A stretch of DNA of 51,451 nucleotides from Hyphomicrobiales bacterium (GCA_039973685.1 JBDWKL010000020.1:104459-155909), one strand, 5' to 3'. Numbered from the stretch's first letter, positions 16,766 to 26,885 are shown. Numbers and translations are program-made. Notes: generated by a model not told the origin, from the sequence alone.

Positions 16766-19700
16766 ATGAGCGAAAACGCTGAGCCAAATCACCAATCCAA
16801 AGCAAACGGATTGCTTCGCCTTTTCGTTCGCCACCCCAATGCCGCTAACCTACTGATGGTGGTTTTGTTGATTGCAGGCGTCTTTGCCGTTCAAAAACTG
16901 AATACGCAATTCTTCCCAAATTTCGTCGTCGACCGCATTACGGTCAACATCAATTGGCCAGGTGCTAGTGCGGAAGATGCTGAAGCTAATATTCTGGCCG
17001 CTGTTGAGCCGCAACTGCGCTTCCTTAATGATGTAAAAAAGCTTGATTCAACAGCCCGTGAAGGCGGCGCTGCGATTACGATTGAATATGATAGTGGAAC
17101 CAATCTTAAAGACGCAGAAGCAGAAATAGAGACAGCACTCGATGCCGTCACCACTTTGCCAGAAGAATCGGAAGAGCCAGAAATTACGATCCCACGTTTC
17201 TTTGACCGCGTGGCGACACTCGTGGTGCATGGGCCGTTCCCAGAATCCACCATTCGAACGTTTGCAAAACGGATCAGAGACGATCTTCTCAACCGTGGCA
17301 TTGATAATATCGAACTGAGCGGTCTGCGCGACAAGGAAGTTCATATCGATATTGAGCAAAAAATACTGCGCCAGCTCAATATGACAGTAAATGATGTCTC
17401 CACCGTATTGCGTAACAACACCCGTGATTTACCTTCTGGTGATCTAGAAGGATTGGTGGACAAACAACTGCGCACCATCGGTGAGACGGCGGATATTAGC
17501 AGCCTTCGCAAGCTTGAAGTACGCGCACTCGAATCAGGCGACCGCATCACGGTCGGCGACATCGGATCCGTGCGCGCCTCCTACGACATTGATCAAACCC
17601 GCGCCCTCATCAATGGCAATCCTGCCATCTCACTCACCGTCAATCGCGCTTCAAACAGTGATACGCTTGAGCAATCGAAAATTGTCGATGACTACTTGGC
17701 TGAGGTTTCCAGCACATTTCCAAAGTCTCTCATTGTTACGGCAGATTCAGGGCGGACAGATGCCTTGAAAGCACGCATTCAGCTTTTGCTGAAGAACGGC
17801 ATTGGCGGCTTGTTATTGGTCGTTATCGTGCTCTTCATCTTCTTGAACGCACGTGTTGCCTTTTGGGTAACAGCTGGTATTCCCGTGGCCATTGCCGCCA
17901 CCTTGGGCGTCATGCTGGTGGTGGGCGCTTCCATCAATATGGTTTCGCTTTTTGCCCTGCTCATGATGCTTGGCATTATTGTTGATGATGCCATTGTGGT
18001 GGGCGAACATACCGCCACCCGCCTTTCAATGGGCGATGATTCCTTTGTCGCGGCGGAGCGTGGAGCGGGCCGCATGATGCTTCCCGTATTTGCCGCAAGC
18101 CTAACCACTGCGGCGGCCTTCGGCCCAATTTTGCTCATTGGCGACGTGGTTGGTCAGATCATGGGGGCAATACCAATTGTTGTCATCTGCACCCTGATTG
18201 CCAGCCTAGTTGAATGCTTCTTGATTTTGCCCGGCCACCTCGGACATTCATTGCAATCCCACAAGAAGCGGCTTTGGTCACCGTGGCGCCAATTCCTGAT
18301 TTCTCTTCTCATCGTGGCTTTTGCCTTTACTGTGCAAAACGCCAATGGCCCAGAAATAGCGACACTCATTTCAACTGCCGTTTCAAGTGACGTATCATTC
18401 GCTGGCGCATCAAGCATATATGCTTCATGGTTTGGTGCTGAAAGCTGGGTTGGGTTCGTCAAAGCAGATAGCAACCCGCTTGCTCATTTGCTCGTTGCCT
18501 TCGTTGAGCTTGTTCAACTTTGCCTCGCGCCAGTTTTCGCCACAGTACAATTGCTCTTCTCTTGGGTCGGCTCAGCTGCAAGTTATATGCTCTCCCTTTT
18601 CCTAGGTGGCCTTGGCTTCATGATCGGACAAGCCATCGCGATTTCGCAATGGGTAGCAGGACTTGCCTCCGCCAGCCTTCTCCCCGTTGTCCTCGGCCTC
18701 TTTGGATTTATTGTTGGCTTCTTGATTGAAGGCATCTTTTATCTCATGGCTCTCAATCGCAACCGACGACCTGAAGGGCAAGAAAGCTGGTTTCGCCGCC
18801 TCTTTGATCGTGGGTTCGGCACCTTCCGCGATCGTCCGTTTGACTGGGCCATTCGGACCTCTTTCCGTTGGCGCTATGTGACAATCGCAATTTGTCTTGC
18901 TGCCATGATGGTCTTTGCCGTTGGCCTCATTCGTAGTGGCAAAATCGGATTTAGCTTCTTCCCATCCCCTGAAGCTGAAACGATCACGGCGAACATTGTT
19001 TTCAACGCGGGCATTCCAAGACCAGAAGCGCTGAAAATTCTAGCCGATCTGGAACAAACAGCTTATGGCCTTGAAAACAAACTCGGTGATGGCGAGAAGT
19101 TCATCGACAGTGTTTTAATCACCTATGGCCAATCTGGTGTGAACCGTGGACAGAATGTAGCCGACATCAAAGTCGATCTCACCGTTTCTGAAAACCGAAA
19201 TGTTCGCACCCCACTTATCGTGAAAACATGGCGTCAAAGCGTGCCAACAATTGCTGGCTTAAAATCTTTCTCAATCTCACAACGCCGTGGCGGCGCGCCA
19301 GGTCGCGATATCGATATTCAATTGCAAGGGGCAACCCCTGGCATTTTGAAACAAGCAGCCAATGAGATCACCCAGTTGATCGCCGTCATCCCTGGCGTAT
19401 CAGGCACCGCAGACAATCTGCCATTTGGTAAGCCTGAAATAATACTGGAACTCAACGACCGTGGCCGCACGCTTGGTTTATCTATTGATGCGGTTGGCCA
19501 GCAAGTTCGAAGCGCATTTGAAGGGGCCATTCCGCGCCTTTTAGCTGAAGGTGACGAAGAGATCACGCTTAGGGTCAAACAAAAAATGGAAGCGCAAGGC
19601 ACAGCCGCCCTTCGCAATTTCCCAATCCGCACGCCCACAAATAATTTTGTGCCGCTTGGCGAGATTGTTGAAATCAATGAAAGCCAAGGTTTTGCAGTGA

Positions 19701-20500
19701 TCCAACGCAAAGATGGCAAGCTCACCGTTTCTGTTACCGCTGACATTAATGACAACGTGACCACCACCCAAGAAGTCATCGACGAGTTGGAAGAAAACGG
19801 TAGCGTGCGTGCCATTACATCAAAATATGGCCTTACCTACCGCTATGATGGAAAAGACAAAGAACGCGCCGATGCCTTCGCCGATTTAAAAGTTGGTGTC
19901 GCCATCGCGCTGGCCTTTATCTACATCATTTTGGCCTGGATTTTCGGCTCCTACACCATGCCGCTTGCCGTGATGATGATCATTCCATTTGGCGTTGTCG
20001 GTGCTGTGGTTGGGCATTTCGTGCTGGGCTTCAAGCTCACCATTTTGTCTTTTGTCGGAATGCTGGGCCTATCCGGTATTTTGGTGAACGACTCCCTCAT
20101 TTTGGTGAGCCGTTTCCAAGAGCGCCGCGAGGAAGGTGAAAGTATTTTTGATGCAGCCATCGGCGCCAGTCGAGATCGTTTGCGCGCAGTGCTGCTAACC
20201 TCGCTATCCACCATCGGCGGACTAACACCGCTCATGTTTGAAACCAGCCGCCAAGCACAATTCTTGCTGCCGATGGTCATTACCATCGTGTTCGGTCTAG
20301 CCTTTGCAACGATACTGGTCTTATTCATGGTGCCAGCATTGCTTGGCATTGGTGCTGATATTAAATGGTTCTTCCGCTCGATCTTTTACGGCACGAGCGG
20401 ACAGGTTGACCAACTAGCCAATCAAACCACGCGAACATCTGCAGAAAACAGACTTGCTACACCCGCCAAAACGCAGGCGTTAGAAGGACCAGCACAGTAA
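16766..20500 (+). CDS. RND-family efflux permease with enlarged TM6-TM7 linker
   Basis: Proton-driven inner-membrane exporter of the AcrB type. The proton-relay pair Asp407-Asp408 in TM4 (GIIVDDAIVVGEH) is intact, as are TM1 (LLMVVLLIAGVFAV) and the paired porter and docking domains. The ATG at 16766 is preceded by AGGG. At 1244 residues it is about 200 longer than AcrB. The excess is between TM6 (ends near 492) and TM7 (starts near 704), where AcrB has some 45 residues; here the linker contains four or more additional hydrophobic segments (about 510-526, 570-600, 605-625, 640-665). Translationally close to the adaptor gene. The last 44 nt overlap the end of trkH on the other strand. Confidence 0.9.
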   Translation: MSENAEPNHQSKANGLLRLFVRHPNAANLLMVVLLIAGVFAVQKLNTQFFPNFVVDRITVNINWPGASAEDAEANILAAVEPQLRFLNDVKKLDSTAREGGAAITIEYDSGTNLKDAEAEIETALDAVTTLPEESEEPEITIPRFFDRVATLVVHGPFPESTIRTFAKRIRDDLLNRGIDNIELSGLRDKEVHIDIEQKILRQLNMTVNDVSTVLRNNTRDLPSGDLEGLVDKQLRTIGETADISSLRKLEVRALESGDRITVGDIGSVRASYDIDQTRALINGNPAISLTVNRASNSDTLEQSKIVDDYLAEVSSTFPKSLIVTADSGRTDALKARIQLLLKNGIGGLLLVVIVLFIFLNARVAFWVTAGIPVAIAATLGVMLVVGASINMVSLFALLMMLGIIVDDAIVVGEHTATRLSMGDDSFVAAERGAGRMMLPVFAASLTTAAAFGPILLIGDVVGQIMGAIPIVVICTLIASLVECFLILPGHLGHSLQSHKKRLWSPWRQFLISLLIVAFAFTVQNANGPEIATLISTAVSSDVSFAGASSIYASWFGAESWVGFVKADSNPLAHLLVAFVELVQLCLAPVFATVQLLFSWVGSAASYMLSLFLGGLGFMIGQAIAISQWVAGLASASLLPVVLGLFGFIVGFLIEGIFYLMALNRNRRPEGQESWFRRLFDRGFGTFRDRPFDWAIRTSFRWRYVTIAICLAAMMVFAVGLIRSGKIGFSFFPSPEAETITANIVFNAGIPRPEALKILADLEQTAYGLENKLGDGEKFIDSVLITYGQSGVNRGQNVADIKVDLTVSENRNVRTPLIVKTWRQSVPTIAGLKSFSISQRRGGAPGRDIDIQLQGATPGILKQAANEITQLIAVIPGVSGTADNLPFGKPEIILELNDRGRTLGLSIDAVGQQVRSAFEGAIPRLLAEGDEEITLRVKQKMEAQGTAALRNFPIRTPTNNFVPLGEIVEINESQGFAVIQRKDGKLTVSVTADINDNVTTTQEVIDELEENGSVRAITSKYGLTYRYDGKDKERADAFADLKVGVAIALAFIYIILAWIFGSYTMPLAVMMIIPFGVVGAVVGHFVLGFKLTILSFVGMLGLSGILVNDSLILVSRFQERREEGESIFDAAIGASRDRLRAVLLTSLSTIGGLTPLMFETSRQAQFLLPMVITIVFGLAFATILVLFMVPALLGIGADIKWFFRSIFYGTSGQVDQLANQTTRTSAENRLATPAKTQALEGPAQ

Positions 20501-21905
20501 AGAGTTCCAACCGTCCAAGCAGCATACCAGCGGCAAGAAGCCATTTGGCAGTATCGCTCAACGTTGTGTAATTACCTTCTGGCCCGATCACCAAACCAAG
20601 GCCCGGCCCCACATTGGAAATGGCAGACGCAGCACCAGACAAGGCCGTCAACGTATCAAGCCCTGTCAAGCTCAACAAAGCGGCAAGCACGGCAAAGCAG
20701 GCAAGGTATAAGAAGAAGAAACCCATCACCGCAACCGACACGCTGTCTTGCAGCACAAGGCCATTAAAGCGCTTTACAAAGACGCCATTGGGAAACACCA
20801 CACTATTTACGTGTTGCTTCAAATCTTGAAACAAAACCTGCCAGCGGAATATTTTAATGCCGCATGAGGTAGATCCAGCGCAACCACCAACAAACATCAG
20901 CAAGAAGAAGATCGCCGTGGAAAACGCACCCCAAGCGCCATAATCTTGGGTTGCATATCCAGTACCCGTCATGATCGAAACAACGTTGAAAGCCGCATGG
21001 CGAAACGCTTCAGCAGGCACAAAAAACTCGCCTGCCACTTCAAGCGACGTGACAATGATAATGAAGCCTAGAAGCGTCAACAAAAAGGCCCGCACTTGGC
21101 CATCGGTAAAAAGAGCATCCCTCTGTCCCTGCATCATTTTGATATAGAGCAGAAAGGGAAGCGACCCGAGCACCATGAAAATGACAGCAACCAAATCGAC
21201 CCACCCGCTGTTGAAAGCGCCGATTGATAAGTCTTTGGTCGAAAAACCACCTGTTGCAACTGTTGTCATTGCATGGACCAACGCATCAAAGGCTGGCATG
21301 CCAACCACAAAATACGCAATCATGCAGGCCACTGTCAGCGCAGAGTAAATCGCCGTCATAATACCTGAAATTTGGGTTGCACTTGGCAAAATTTTCTCTG
21401 CCGTATCAAAAGCTTCCGCTTTAAAGATCTGCATGCCACCGACTTGCAGCATCGGCAAAACAGAAACCGCCATAACGATGATACCCAAACCACCAATCCA
21501 CTGGAGTATGCCCCGCCATAGCAGCAAACCAGCAGGTGTATCATCCAACCCGACCATAATCGTTGCGCCTGTCGTGGTCAGACCAGAAATCGATTCAAAG
21601 TATGCATTTGTATAGCTGTCTATGTAAGTAGACCAATAAAATGGCAGCGCACCAAAGGCGCCAAGCATCACCCACGTCACAACAGACATTAAAAAAGCTT
21701 GCCGAAGATTTAGGCTGGGGCGGTCACCACGAGACGCGATAAAAAGGCCAAAGCCAATCAAAACTGTAATCAATCCTGAAGCAACGAATACCTTCCATTC
21801 CTCATTACCATTCACCCCGTCAACCAAAGCGGGAATGAACATTGCCACGCCAAGAATAGACGACAAAACACCAACAACCATTATGATAGGGCGAAGATCA
21901 ATCAC
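20457..21905 (-). CDS. trkH: Trk-type potassium uptake protein TrkH
   Basis: Inner-membrane potassium channel subunit that works with cytoplasmic TrkA. The four pore loops with conserved glycines are visible: TTTGAT (near 110), VATGGFS (near 220), MTGTGYA (near 315) and SNVGPG (near 435). There are about ten to twelve hydrophobic segments, and the 482-residue length is typical. No trkA gene is nearby. The gene is tail to tail with the RND permease and their coding ends overlap by 44 nt; no terminator fits between them. It is followed upstream, on the same strand, by apaG at a 12-nt gap, so apaG-trkH are likely co-transcribed. Confidence 0.94.
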   Translation of the reverse strand: MIDLRPIIMVVGVLSSILGVAMFIPALVDGVNGNEEWKVFVASGLITVLIGFGLFIASRGDRPSLNLRQAFLMSVVTWVMLGAFGALPFYWSTYIDSYTNAYFESISGLTTTGATIMVGLDDTPAGLLLWRGILQWIGGLGIIVMAVSVLPMLQVGGMQIFKAEAFDTAEKILPSATQISGIMTAIYSALTVACMIAYFVVGMPAFDALVHAMTTVATGGFSTKDLSIGAFNSGWVDLVAVIFMVLGSLPFLLYIKMMQGQRDALFTDGQVRAFLLTLLGFIIIVTSLEVAGEFFVPAEAFRHAAFNVVSIMTGTGYATQDYGAWGAFSTAIFFLLMFVGGCAGSTSCGIKIFRWQVLFQDLKQHVNSVVFPNGVFVKRFNGLVLQDSVSVAVMGFFFLYLACFAVLAALLSLTGLDTLTALSGAASAISNVGPGLGLVIGPEGNYTTLSDTAKWLLAAGMLLGRLELFTVLVLLTPAFWRV

Positions 21906-21917
21906 TAAATTCAGCCC

Positions 21918-22331
21918 TCAATTCAAAACAGGTTTTGCATCAGGCAAATCGAGCGAGAAGGCTGGAATTTCAGCATTGAACTCTTCGCCATCCTCATCAA
22001 TCATCGAGTAATGCCCCATCATAAACCCAGAAGGAGTCGTCAGCGGGCAGCCGCTTGTATATTCAAACCGCGCACCTGCTTTAATGTATGGTTGTTGCCC
22101 GATAACCCCCGGCCCCTCAACTTCTTGAACGTTTCCGTTCGCATCTGAAATTTTCCAAAATCGGTCTTTGAGCTGCACGACAGTTTCGCCCAAATTCTCA
22201 ATTTCCACACGATACGCCCAAAAATAACGATTCGCATCGGGGCTGGATTCGTTTTCCAGATAAATTGGCTCAACGACCACTTTAATATTGTTGGTAATGG
22301 CTTCGTACATAGCGATTTGGCCGTTTGTCAT
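21918..22331 (-). CDS. apaG: ApaG domain protein
   Basis: A small FN3-like beta-sandwich protein linked genetically to Co2+ resistance and Mg2+ efflux in enteric bacteria; its biochemical role is unsettled. The family glycine motif (GPGVIG, near 75-80) and the conserved FEYTSGCPLTTPSGFMMGHY segment are clear. The 137-residue form starts at ATG 22331; ATG 22310 (MYEAIT) is an alternative and neither has a strong ribosome site. Divergent from xerC, with trkH 12 nt downstream. Length agrees with the roughly 130-residue family. Confidence 0.93.
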   Translation of the reverse strand: MTNGQIAMYEAITNNIKVVVEPIYLENESSPDANRYFWAYRVEIENLGETVVQLKDRFWKISDANGNVQEVEGPGVIGQQPYIKAGARFEYTSGCPLTTPSGFMMGHYSMIDEDGEEFNAEIPAFSLDLPDAKPVLN

Positions 22332-22418
22332 GATTGGTTACACTTCAATAACACTGGAGGCGGCGCATAAAAAGCTGAATTCACCAGACCTTAAGATGGC
22401 GCTGGCAAAATAAGGACC

Positions 22419-23366
22419 ATGAGCAGCGCTGAGAACATTTTGATTATTGCTAGTCCTGACCTCGCCAAAGCGCGGGAACGGTGGGTACAATCTATTGAAA
22501 GCGAACGACAACTCGCTGAAAAAACCATCGAGGCTTACGAGCGGGATGTAGAACAATTTTTCCGGTTTTTAACCGAACATCTGGGTCATCCGCCAAAAGT
22601 GAAAGACCTATCAAATTTACGCCCAGCTGATATTCGTTCCTTCATGGCAAGAAGACGCGCCAATGGTGCAGGGGCAAGAACCATGGGGCGAAGCCTTTCT
22701 GGCATTCGCTCACTTGCCCGGTTTTTGGAACGCCAAGGCGAAATTGACGCCTCCGCTTTTGGCGCTATCAGAAGCCCAAAACGCGCGGCGACCCTGCCAA
22801 AGCCCTTGACTGAGAACCAATCAAAGCGCGTGGTCGATGCAAGTGAGCAACTCTCAGAAGAACCGTGGATTGCAGCCCGCGATGCTGCAGTTCTCACTCT
22901 TTGTTATGCAGCTGGATTACGTATCTCAGAAGCACTTTCGCTCACCCGCGCAATGGCGCCTGATCAACGAGCCAAAACAATGCGGATTATCGGCAAAGGC
23001 AATAAAGAGCGGATCATACCCCTGCTCCCAGCCGTTTCCGCTGCTATTTCGCAGTACATTCGCCTTTGCCCCTTTACCCTTGCCAAAGATGAGCCCCTGT
23101 TTCGAGGCGCGCGCGGTGGCCCACTTAATCCACGCCTTGTTCAAAAAGCCGTTGAACGCCTACGCTCCGCCTTGGGTTTGCCGTCAAGTGCGACACCCCA
23201 TGCACTACGCCATTCCTTTGCGACCCATCTGCTCAGTCGTGGCGGTGACCTTCGTACTATTCAAGAACTACTCGGCCATGCAAGCCTTTCAACCACTCAA
23301 ATCTATACCGGTGTTGATATGGATCGTCTGGCCGAAATCTATGATAAGGCCCACCCGAGAGCTTAG
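22419..23366 (+). CDS. xerC: Tyrosine recombinase XerC
   Basis: Resolves chromosome dimers at dif together with XerD. All catalytic residues are present: Arg168, Lys193, His261, Arg264, His287 and nucleophile Tyr296. The N-terminal SAM-like DNA-binding domain covers about residues 15-105. The C-terminus ends YDKAHPRA, as in chromosomal XerC/XerD. The start ATG has an AAGGA box. No attachment site, excisionase or phage gene is nearby, so this is the household recombinase rather than an element integrase. XerC versus XerD is judged from general similarity. Followed after one nt by the next gene. Confidence 0.88.
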   Translation: MSSAENILIIASPDLAKARERWVQSIESERQLAEKTIEAYERDVEQFFRFLTEHLGHPPKVKDLSNLRPADIRSFMARRRANGAGARTMGRSLSGIRSLARFLERQGEIDASAFGAIRSPKRAATLPKPLTENQSKRVVDASEQLSEEPWIAARDAAVLTLCYAAGLRISEALSLTRAMAPDQRAKTMRIIGKGNKERIIPLLPAVSAAISQYIRLCPFTLAKDEPLFRGARGGPLNPRLVQKAVERLRSALGLPSSATPHALRHSFATHLLSRGGDLRTIQELLGHASLSTTQIYTGVDMDRLAEIYDKAHPRA

Positions 23367-23367
23367 C

Positions 23368-23793
23368 ATGCAAAAATATTTTCTCATCCTCACAGCATTC
23401 TTTATTGCCGTTCTTTCGCTAGGAACATCAGCAGTCGCAGAAACTTGCAAGGCCCATGAGCTAGATGGAAAATGGATCAATGTACGTGCAGAGAAAAAGG
23501 TTATACATCGCATTGAAATCGAAACTTCCTGCGCACAAAATACAGATGTTTTGAAGCTAAAAATCAGGGCACTCGAAAAATGTCACCCCCGTGATTGTTC
23601 TTGGGGTTGGAGCGAGCTTGTTGATCTTGGCCAAGGAGAATTGGTCGCCGTCTTCAAAACATTCATCGCCGAGCGGCGTTTAGAAATTTCGCCTGTGGGC
23701 AGCAGATTGCGCGTGGGCGTGGTTACGAATTATATCAGTCCAGAACGCCAAGACACATCCGTGTCGCACGTCTTGGTTCGGCAAGCCAATTAA
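23368..23793 (+). CDS. Small secreted protein of unknown function
   Basis: A 141-residue protein with a clear Sec signal peptide (MQKYF, hydrophobic core, cleavage at AVA-E near residue 24). The mature part is predicted beta-rich and holds four cysteines (near 26, 55, 69, 74), including a C-x4-C, suggesting two disulfides. I do not recognise the family. A longer open frame runs in from 22837, but its upstream part is only a shadow of xerC; the ATG at 23368, one nt after the xerC stop, gives a proper signal peptide. Probably translated by coupling with xerC. Confidence 0.7.
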   Translation: MQKYFLILTAFFIAVLSLGTSAVAETCKAHELDGKWINVRAEKKVIHRIEIETSCAQNTDVLKLKIRALEKCHPRDCSWGWSELVDLGQGELVAVFKTFIAERRLEISPVGSRLRVGVVTNYISPERQDTSVSHVLVRQAN

Positions 23794-23880
23794 TCACGTT
23801 GCAACTGCAATACTGTCACCCATTGCAGTGATGAAACCAGTCATGCATTGTTAGGCCCTTCGCATAAGGGGAATTTGACA

Positions 23881-24744
23881 ATGACGAATGCTTTTAATCC
23901 GCTTGATTACTTCGATTTGGACGATCCAGACCTCGCCGATGAAATCGCGGATCTTACATTTTCTTCCGGTGGTTATCCGCACAAAAAACCAATGAAGCGC
24001 AAAGAGTATGAAAAGCAACTTGAGCCGCTTCAAATTGAATTGGTGAAAGTTCAGCGTTGGTTACGTGAAACTGGTGAGCGTGTCGTCATGGTGTTTGAAG
24101 GTCGCGATGCGGCAGGCAAAGGCGGCACCATTCATGCGGTGAAAGAATTCCAAAACCCACGCTATACCCGCGTGGTGGCCCTATCTAAGCCAACCGACCG
24201 CGAGCAGGGCGAACTTTACTATCAGCGTTACATCAAGCATCTGCCAACCGACGGCGAAATGGTGTTGTTTGATCGCTCTTGGTATAATCGCGCCGGCGTT
24301 GAACCTGTCATGGGCTTTTGCACGCCTAAGCAACATGATAAATTCTTGACCGAAACGCCGCGCTTCGAAGACATGCTGGTGGATGACGGCATTAAACTAT
24401 TCAAAATCTGGCTCAATGTTGGTCGCGAAATGCAGCTGAAACGCTTTCATGACCGTCGCCATAACCCGCTCAAGGTTTGGAAGCTCTCCCCTATCGACAT
24501 CAAGGCTCTCGATAAATGGGATGATTACACCAAAGCACGTGACGAGATGCTAAAGCGCACGCACACAGATCATGCCCCGTGGACAATTGTCCGCTCAAAC
24601 GACAAAAAACGTGCGCGGCTGAACGTCATTCGTCACCTCCTTCAATCGCTTGATTATGAGGGCAAAGACGAGAAGGTGATTGGCAAGCTCGATGATGAGG
24701 TGATCGGCTTTGGTCCAGAGTTTTTAAGCGGAGGCAAAGATTGA
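23881..24744 (+). CDS. ppk2: Polyphosphate kinase 2 (PPK2 family)
   Basis: Transfers phosphate between polyphosphate and nucleotides, usually making GTP or ATP from NDP. The Walker A motif GRDAAGKGG lies at 74-82, and the [11 protein letters not shown] lid/Walker B segment at 131-141. The [20 protein letters not shown] stretch between them is diagnostic. The ATG at 23881 (287 residues) is chosen because an AAGGGG box precedes it. Single-domain size fits class I PPK2. The stop overlaps the TTG start of the thioesterase gene. Confidence 0.95.
   Translation: MTNAFNPLDYFDLDDPDLADEIADLTFSSGGYPHKKPMKRKEYEKQLEPLQIELVKVQRWLRETGERVVMVFEGRDAAGKGGTIHAVKEFQNPRYTRVVALSKPTDREQGELYYQRYIKHLPTDGEMVLFDRSWYNRAGVEPVMGFCTPKQHDKFLTETPRFEDMLVDDGIKLFKIWLNVGREMQLKRFHDRRHNPLKVWKLSPIDIKALDKWDDYTKARDEMLKRTHTDHAPWTIVRSNDKKRARLNVIRHLLQSLDYEGKDEKVIGKLDDEVIGFGPEFLSGGKD
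24730..24743 (+). promoter_or_regulatory. Strong ribosome site supporting a TTG start
   Basis: GGAGG at 24730-24734 stands 6 nt before TTG 24741, which overlaps the ppk2 stop (TTGA). This decides the start of the hotdog thioesterase and implies translational coupling. Confidence 0.75.
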
Positions 24745-25202
24745 ATACTTTCACGCCGAAATCTGAAAATTTCCAACAGCGCGTCCGCGAAAATTTCAAC
24801 TTGCAGCCTATGATGAAAACCTTAGGCGTCAATCTTGAAACGGTTGAAGCTGGCAAAGTGATCTTTACGGTTCAACACCACAACCCAATCACTCAGCAAC
24901 ATGGGTTTTTGCACGGGGGTGGCGTTGCAGCGATTTTAGACAGCGCTTGCGGCTATGCGGCCTTGTCATTGCTGGGTGACGCGGAAGAAATTTTGACCGT
25001 TGAATTCAAGACCAATTTTTTAGCCCCTGCCCTCGGCGAGACCTATCGCTTTGAAGGAACCGTCGTAAAACCTGGTCGCACGCTCGTTGTAATGGAAGGC
25101 AAAGCTTTCGCCATTAAAGGCGGCGTGGAAAAGCAAGTGGCAATGATGACGGCAACCATGATGCCAATCAGGGATCGCGAAGACGTGAAACCAGCGCTTT
25201 AG
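24741..25202 (+). CDS. PaaI-type hotdog thioesterase
   Basis: A 153-residue hotdog-fold protein of the PaaI/YigI group that likely hydrolyses acyl-CoA thioesters. The conserved [18 protein letters not shown] segment has His58-Gly-Gly and the acidic residue Asp67 on the central helix. The FKTNFLAPA and [13 protein letters not shown] segments are typical of the family. It starts with TTG behind a perfect GGAGG and overlaps ppk2 by four nt. Substrate cannot be predicted; no aromatic degradation genes are nearby. Confidence 0.87.
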   Translation: MNTFTPKSENFQQRVRENFNLQPMMKTLGVNLETVEAGKVIFTVQHHNPITQQHGFLHGGGVAAILDSACGYAALSLLGDAEEILTVEFKTNFLAPALGETYRFEGTVVKPGRTLVVMEGKAFAIKGGVEKQVAMMTATMMPIRDREDVKPAL

Positions 25203-25346
25203 ACCGAAGCTTGCCATAACCTCAATTTTGCTAACAATTGGCCAACGACTTTCTTCCAAAATCTGAATTACCTTCTTGGAAAAACAGATTTACTTTCGTA
25301 GAAAACATTACAATGATGACCGTAATTTCACTACTTGGTTGCTTTT

Positions 25347-26885
25347 ATGCTGACAGTTCGAGGCATTACAAAAACTTTTGGCACACTCGTTGCCAATGAT
25401 GCCGTTGATCTCAACATAGGCACAGGAGAAATTCACGCCCTACTCGGCGAGAATGGAGCGGGCAAATCAACACTTGTCAAAATGCTCTACGGTGCACTTG
25501 CCCCAGACGGTGGTGAAATCAATTGGCAAAACACCCCCGTACAAATCGCCAGCCCCGCTTATGCGAGAAAACTTGGCATTGGCATGGTGTTCCAACATTT
25601 CTCACTGTTTGACGCGCTTAATGTTGCTGAAAATGTCGCGCTTGCCCTGCCAAAAGACAGAAGCTTGAGAGAAGTAAGTCAAAGCCTCTCAGAAATATCT
25701 CGCGAATACGGGCTCCCACTTGATCCAACCGCACAAATTGCAGACTTATCCGTTGGTGAGCGCCAACGAGTGGAGATCGTTCGTTGTTTGTTGGCCAATC
25801 CAAAACTGATCATTATGGATGAACCAACATCCGTGCTGACCCCGCAAGAAGCCGATACACTGTTTATCACACTGAAAAAGCTGCGCGATGAAGGGCGGTC
25901 GATCCTTTATATTTCCCATAAACTCGATGAGGTGCGGGCCCTATGCGATACGGCGACCATTTTGCGTCACGGGAAACTCGTCGGCCATTGTGACCCGCGC
26001 GAAACCTCAAAAGCAGAACTTGCAAGATTGATGGTTGGCACCAGTGTTGCTGATGTGAAAACCAGCACCAAACATCACGGCCAAGCTGAAACCGCTTTGG
26101 AAGCAAAGAACATGTCTTTGCCAACGGACTCGCAGTTTGGAACATCCCTCCACAACATCTCGTTCTCATTGAAAGCTGGAACTGTCGCCGCGATTGCAGG
26201 TATTGCGGGCAATGGACAAAACGAGTTTTTTGCAAGCCTAACTGGCGAAGCAAATTTAGATAATGCCTCAGCTCTTGAAATATTCGGCAAGCCCGCAGGA
26301 CAAATCGGCGTCAACAAACGTCGTCAAATGGGCATGGCTTTTGTTGCAGAAGAGCGCCTTGGCCATGGGGCTGCACCCAGCATGTCGATGAGCGAAAATG
26401 TGATTTTGACCCGTGCGACAACCAGCAATGACCTGCGGTCTGCTTTCGGGTTAAAACGTTCCAGCGCTGATAAAATTCGCGAAGAAATTTGCGACGATTT
26501 CGATGTTCGTCGCGGCAGCAAAAACCCGCCCGCAGGTTCCTTGTCTGGTGGCAATCTGCAAAAGTTTGTTATAGGTCGCGAACTTGGCAGTGACCCTAAA
26601 ATCATTGTCATCAACCAACCAACGTGGGGCGTTGATGCAGGTGCGGCTCGCCACATTAGGCAAACGCTAATCGATAGCGCAGAAGCAGGTATGGCGGTGT
26701 TGATCATCAGCCAAGATTTAGATGAGATTTTCGAAGTTGCTGACGAAATTGCCGTCTTGCATGAAGGCAGCCTTTCACCTTTTGTGGATGCATCGACAGT
26801 GACCCGCGAAAGCCTCGGCCTATTAATGGGTGGCGAAGGCTTTGACCATTCTAATACGGAGGCGGGCCATGCCACTTTCGCTTGA
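25347..26885 (+). CDS. BMP-type (nucleoside/purine) ABC transporter ATP-binding protein
   Basis: Two fused ABC domains, as in sugar and nucleoside importers. Domain 1 has Walker A GENGAGKST (34-42), signature LSVGERQRVE and Walker B LIIMDEPTS. Domain 2 has a degenerate Walker A (GIAGNGQNE, lacking the GKS/T) but a good signature (LSGGNLQKF) and INQPTWGVDAG, the usual asymmetry of this family. ATG 25347 gives 512 residues; a TTG at 25335 is an alternative. First gene of a four-gene importer with two permeases and a BMP-family binding protein. The next gene starts inside this one behind a GGAGG. Confidence 0.93.
   Translation: MLTVRGITKTFGTLVANDAVDLNIGTGEIHALLGENGAGKSTLVKMLYGALAPDGGEINWQNTPVQIASPAYARKLGIGMVFQHFSLFDALNVAENVALALPKDRSLREVSQSLSEISREYGLPLDPTAQIADLSVGERQRVEIVRCLLANPKLIIMDEPTSVLTPQEADTLFITLKKLRDEGRSILYISHKLDEVRALCDTATILRHGKLVGHCDPRETSKAELARLMVGTSVADVKTSTKHHGQAETALEAKNMSLPTDSQFGTSLHNISFSLKAGTVAAIAGIAGNGQNEFFASLTGEANLDNASALEIFGKPAGQIGVNKRRQMGMAFVAEERLGHGAAPSMSMSENVILTRATTSNDLRSAFGLKRSSADKIREEICDDFDVRRGSKNPPAGSLSGGNLQKFVIGRELGSDPKIIVINQPTWGVDAGAARHIRQTLIDSAEAGMAVLIISQDLDEIFEVADEIAVLHEGSLSPFVDASTVTRESLGLLMGGEGFDHSNTEAGHATFA

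Noticed and set aside
22419-23366. XerC as an integrase of a mobile element
   Set aside because: Only household genes surround it, and no att repeats, excisionase or phage genes are visible; the sequence is of the chromosomal XerC/D type.
22837-23367. Upstream extension of the secreted protein gene through xerC
   Set aside because: The stretch is a shadow frame of xerC; a proper signal peptide starts at 23368.
25240-25300. TTCCAA/TTGGAA inverted repeat before the BMP-type importer operon
   Set aside because: Short, with a long loop, and no match to an operator I know; likely chance in AT-rich DNA.
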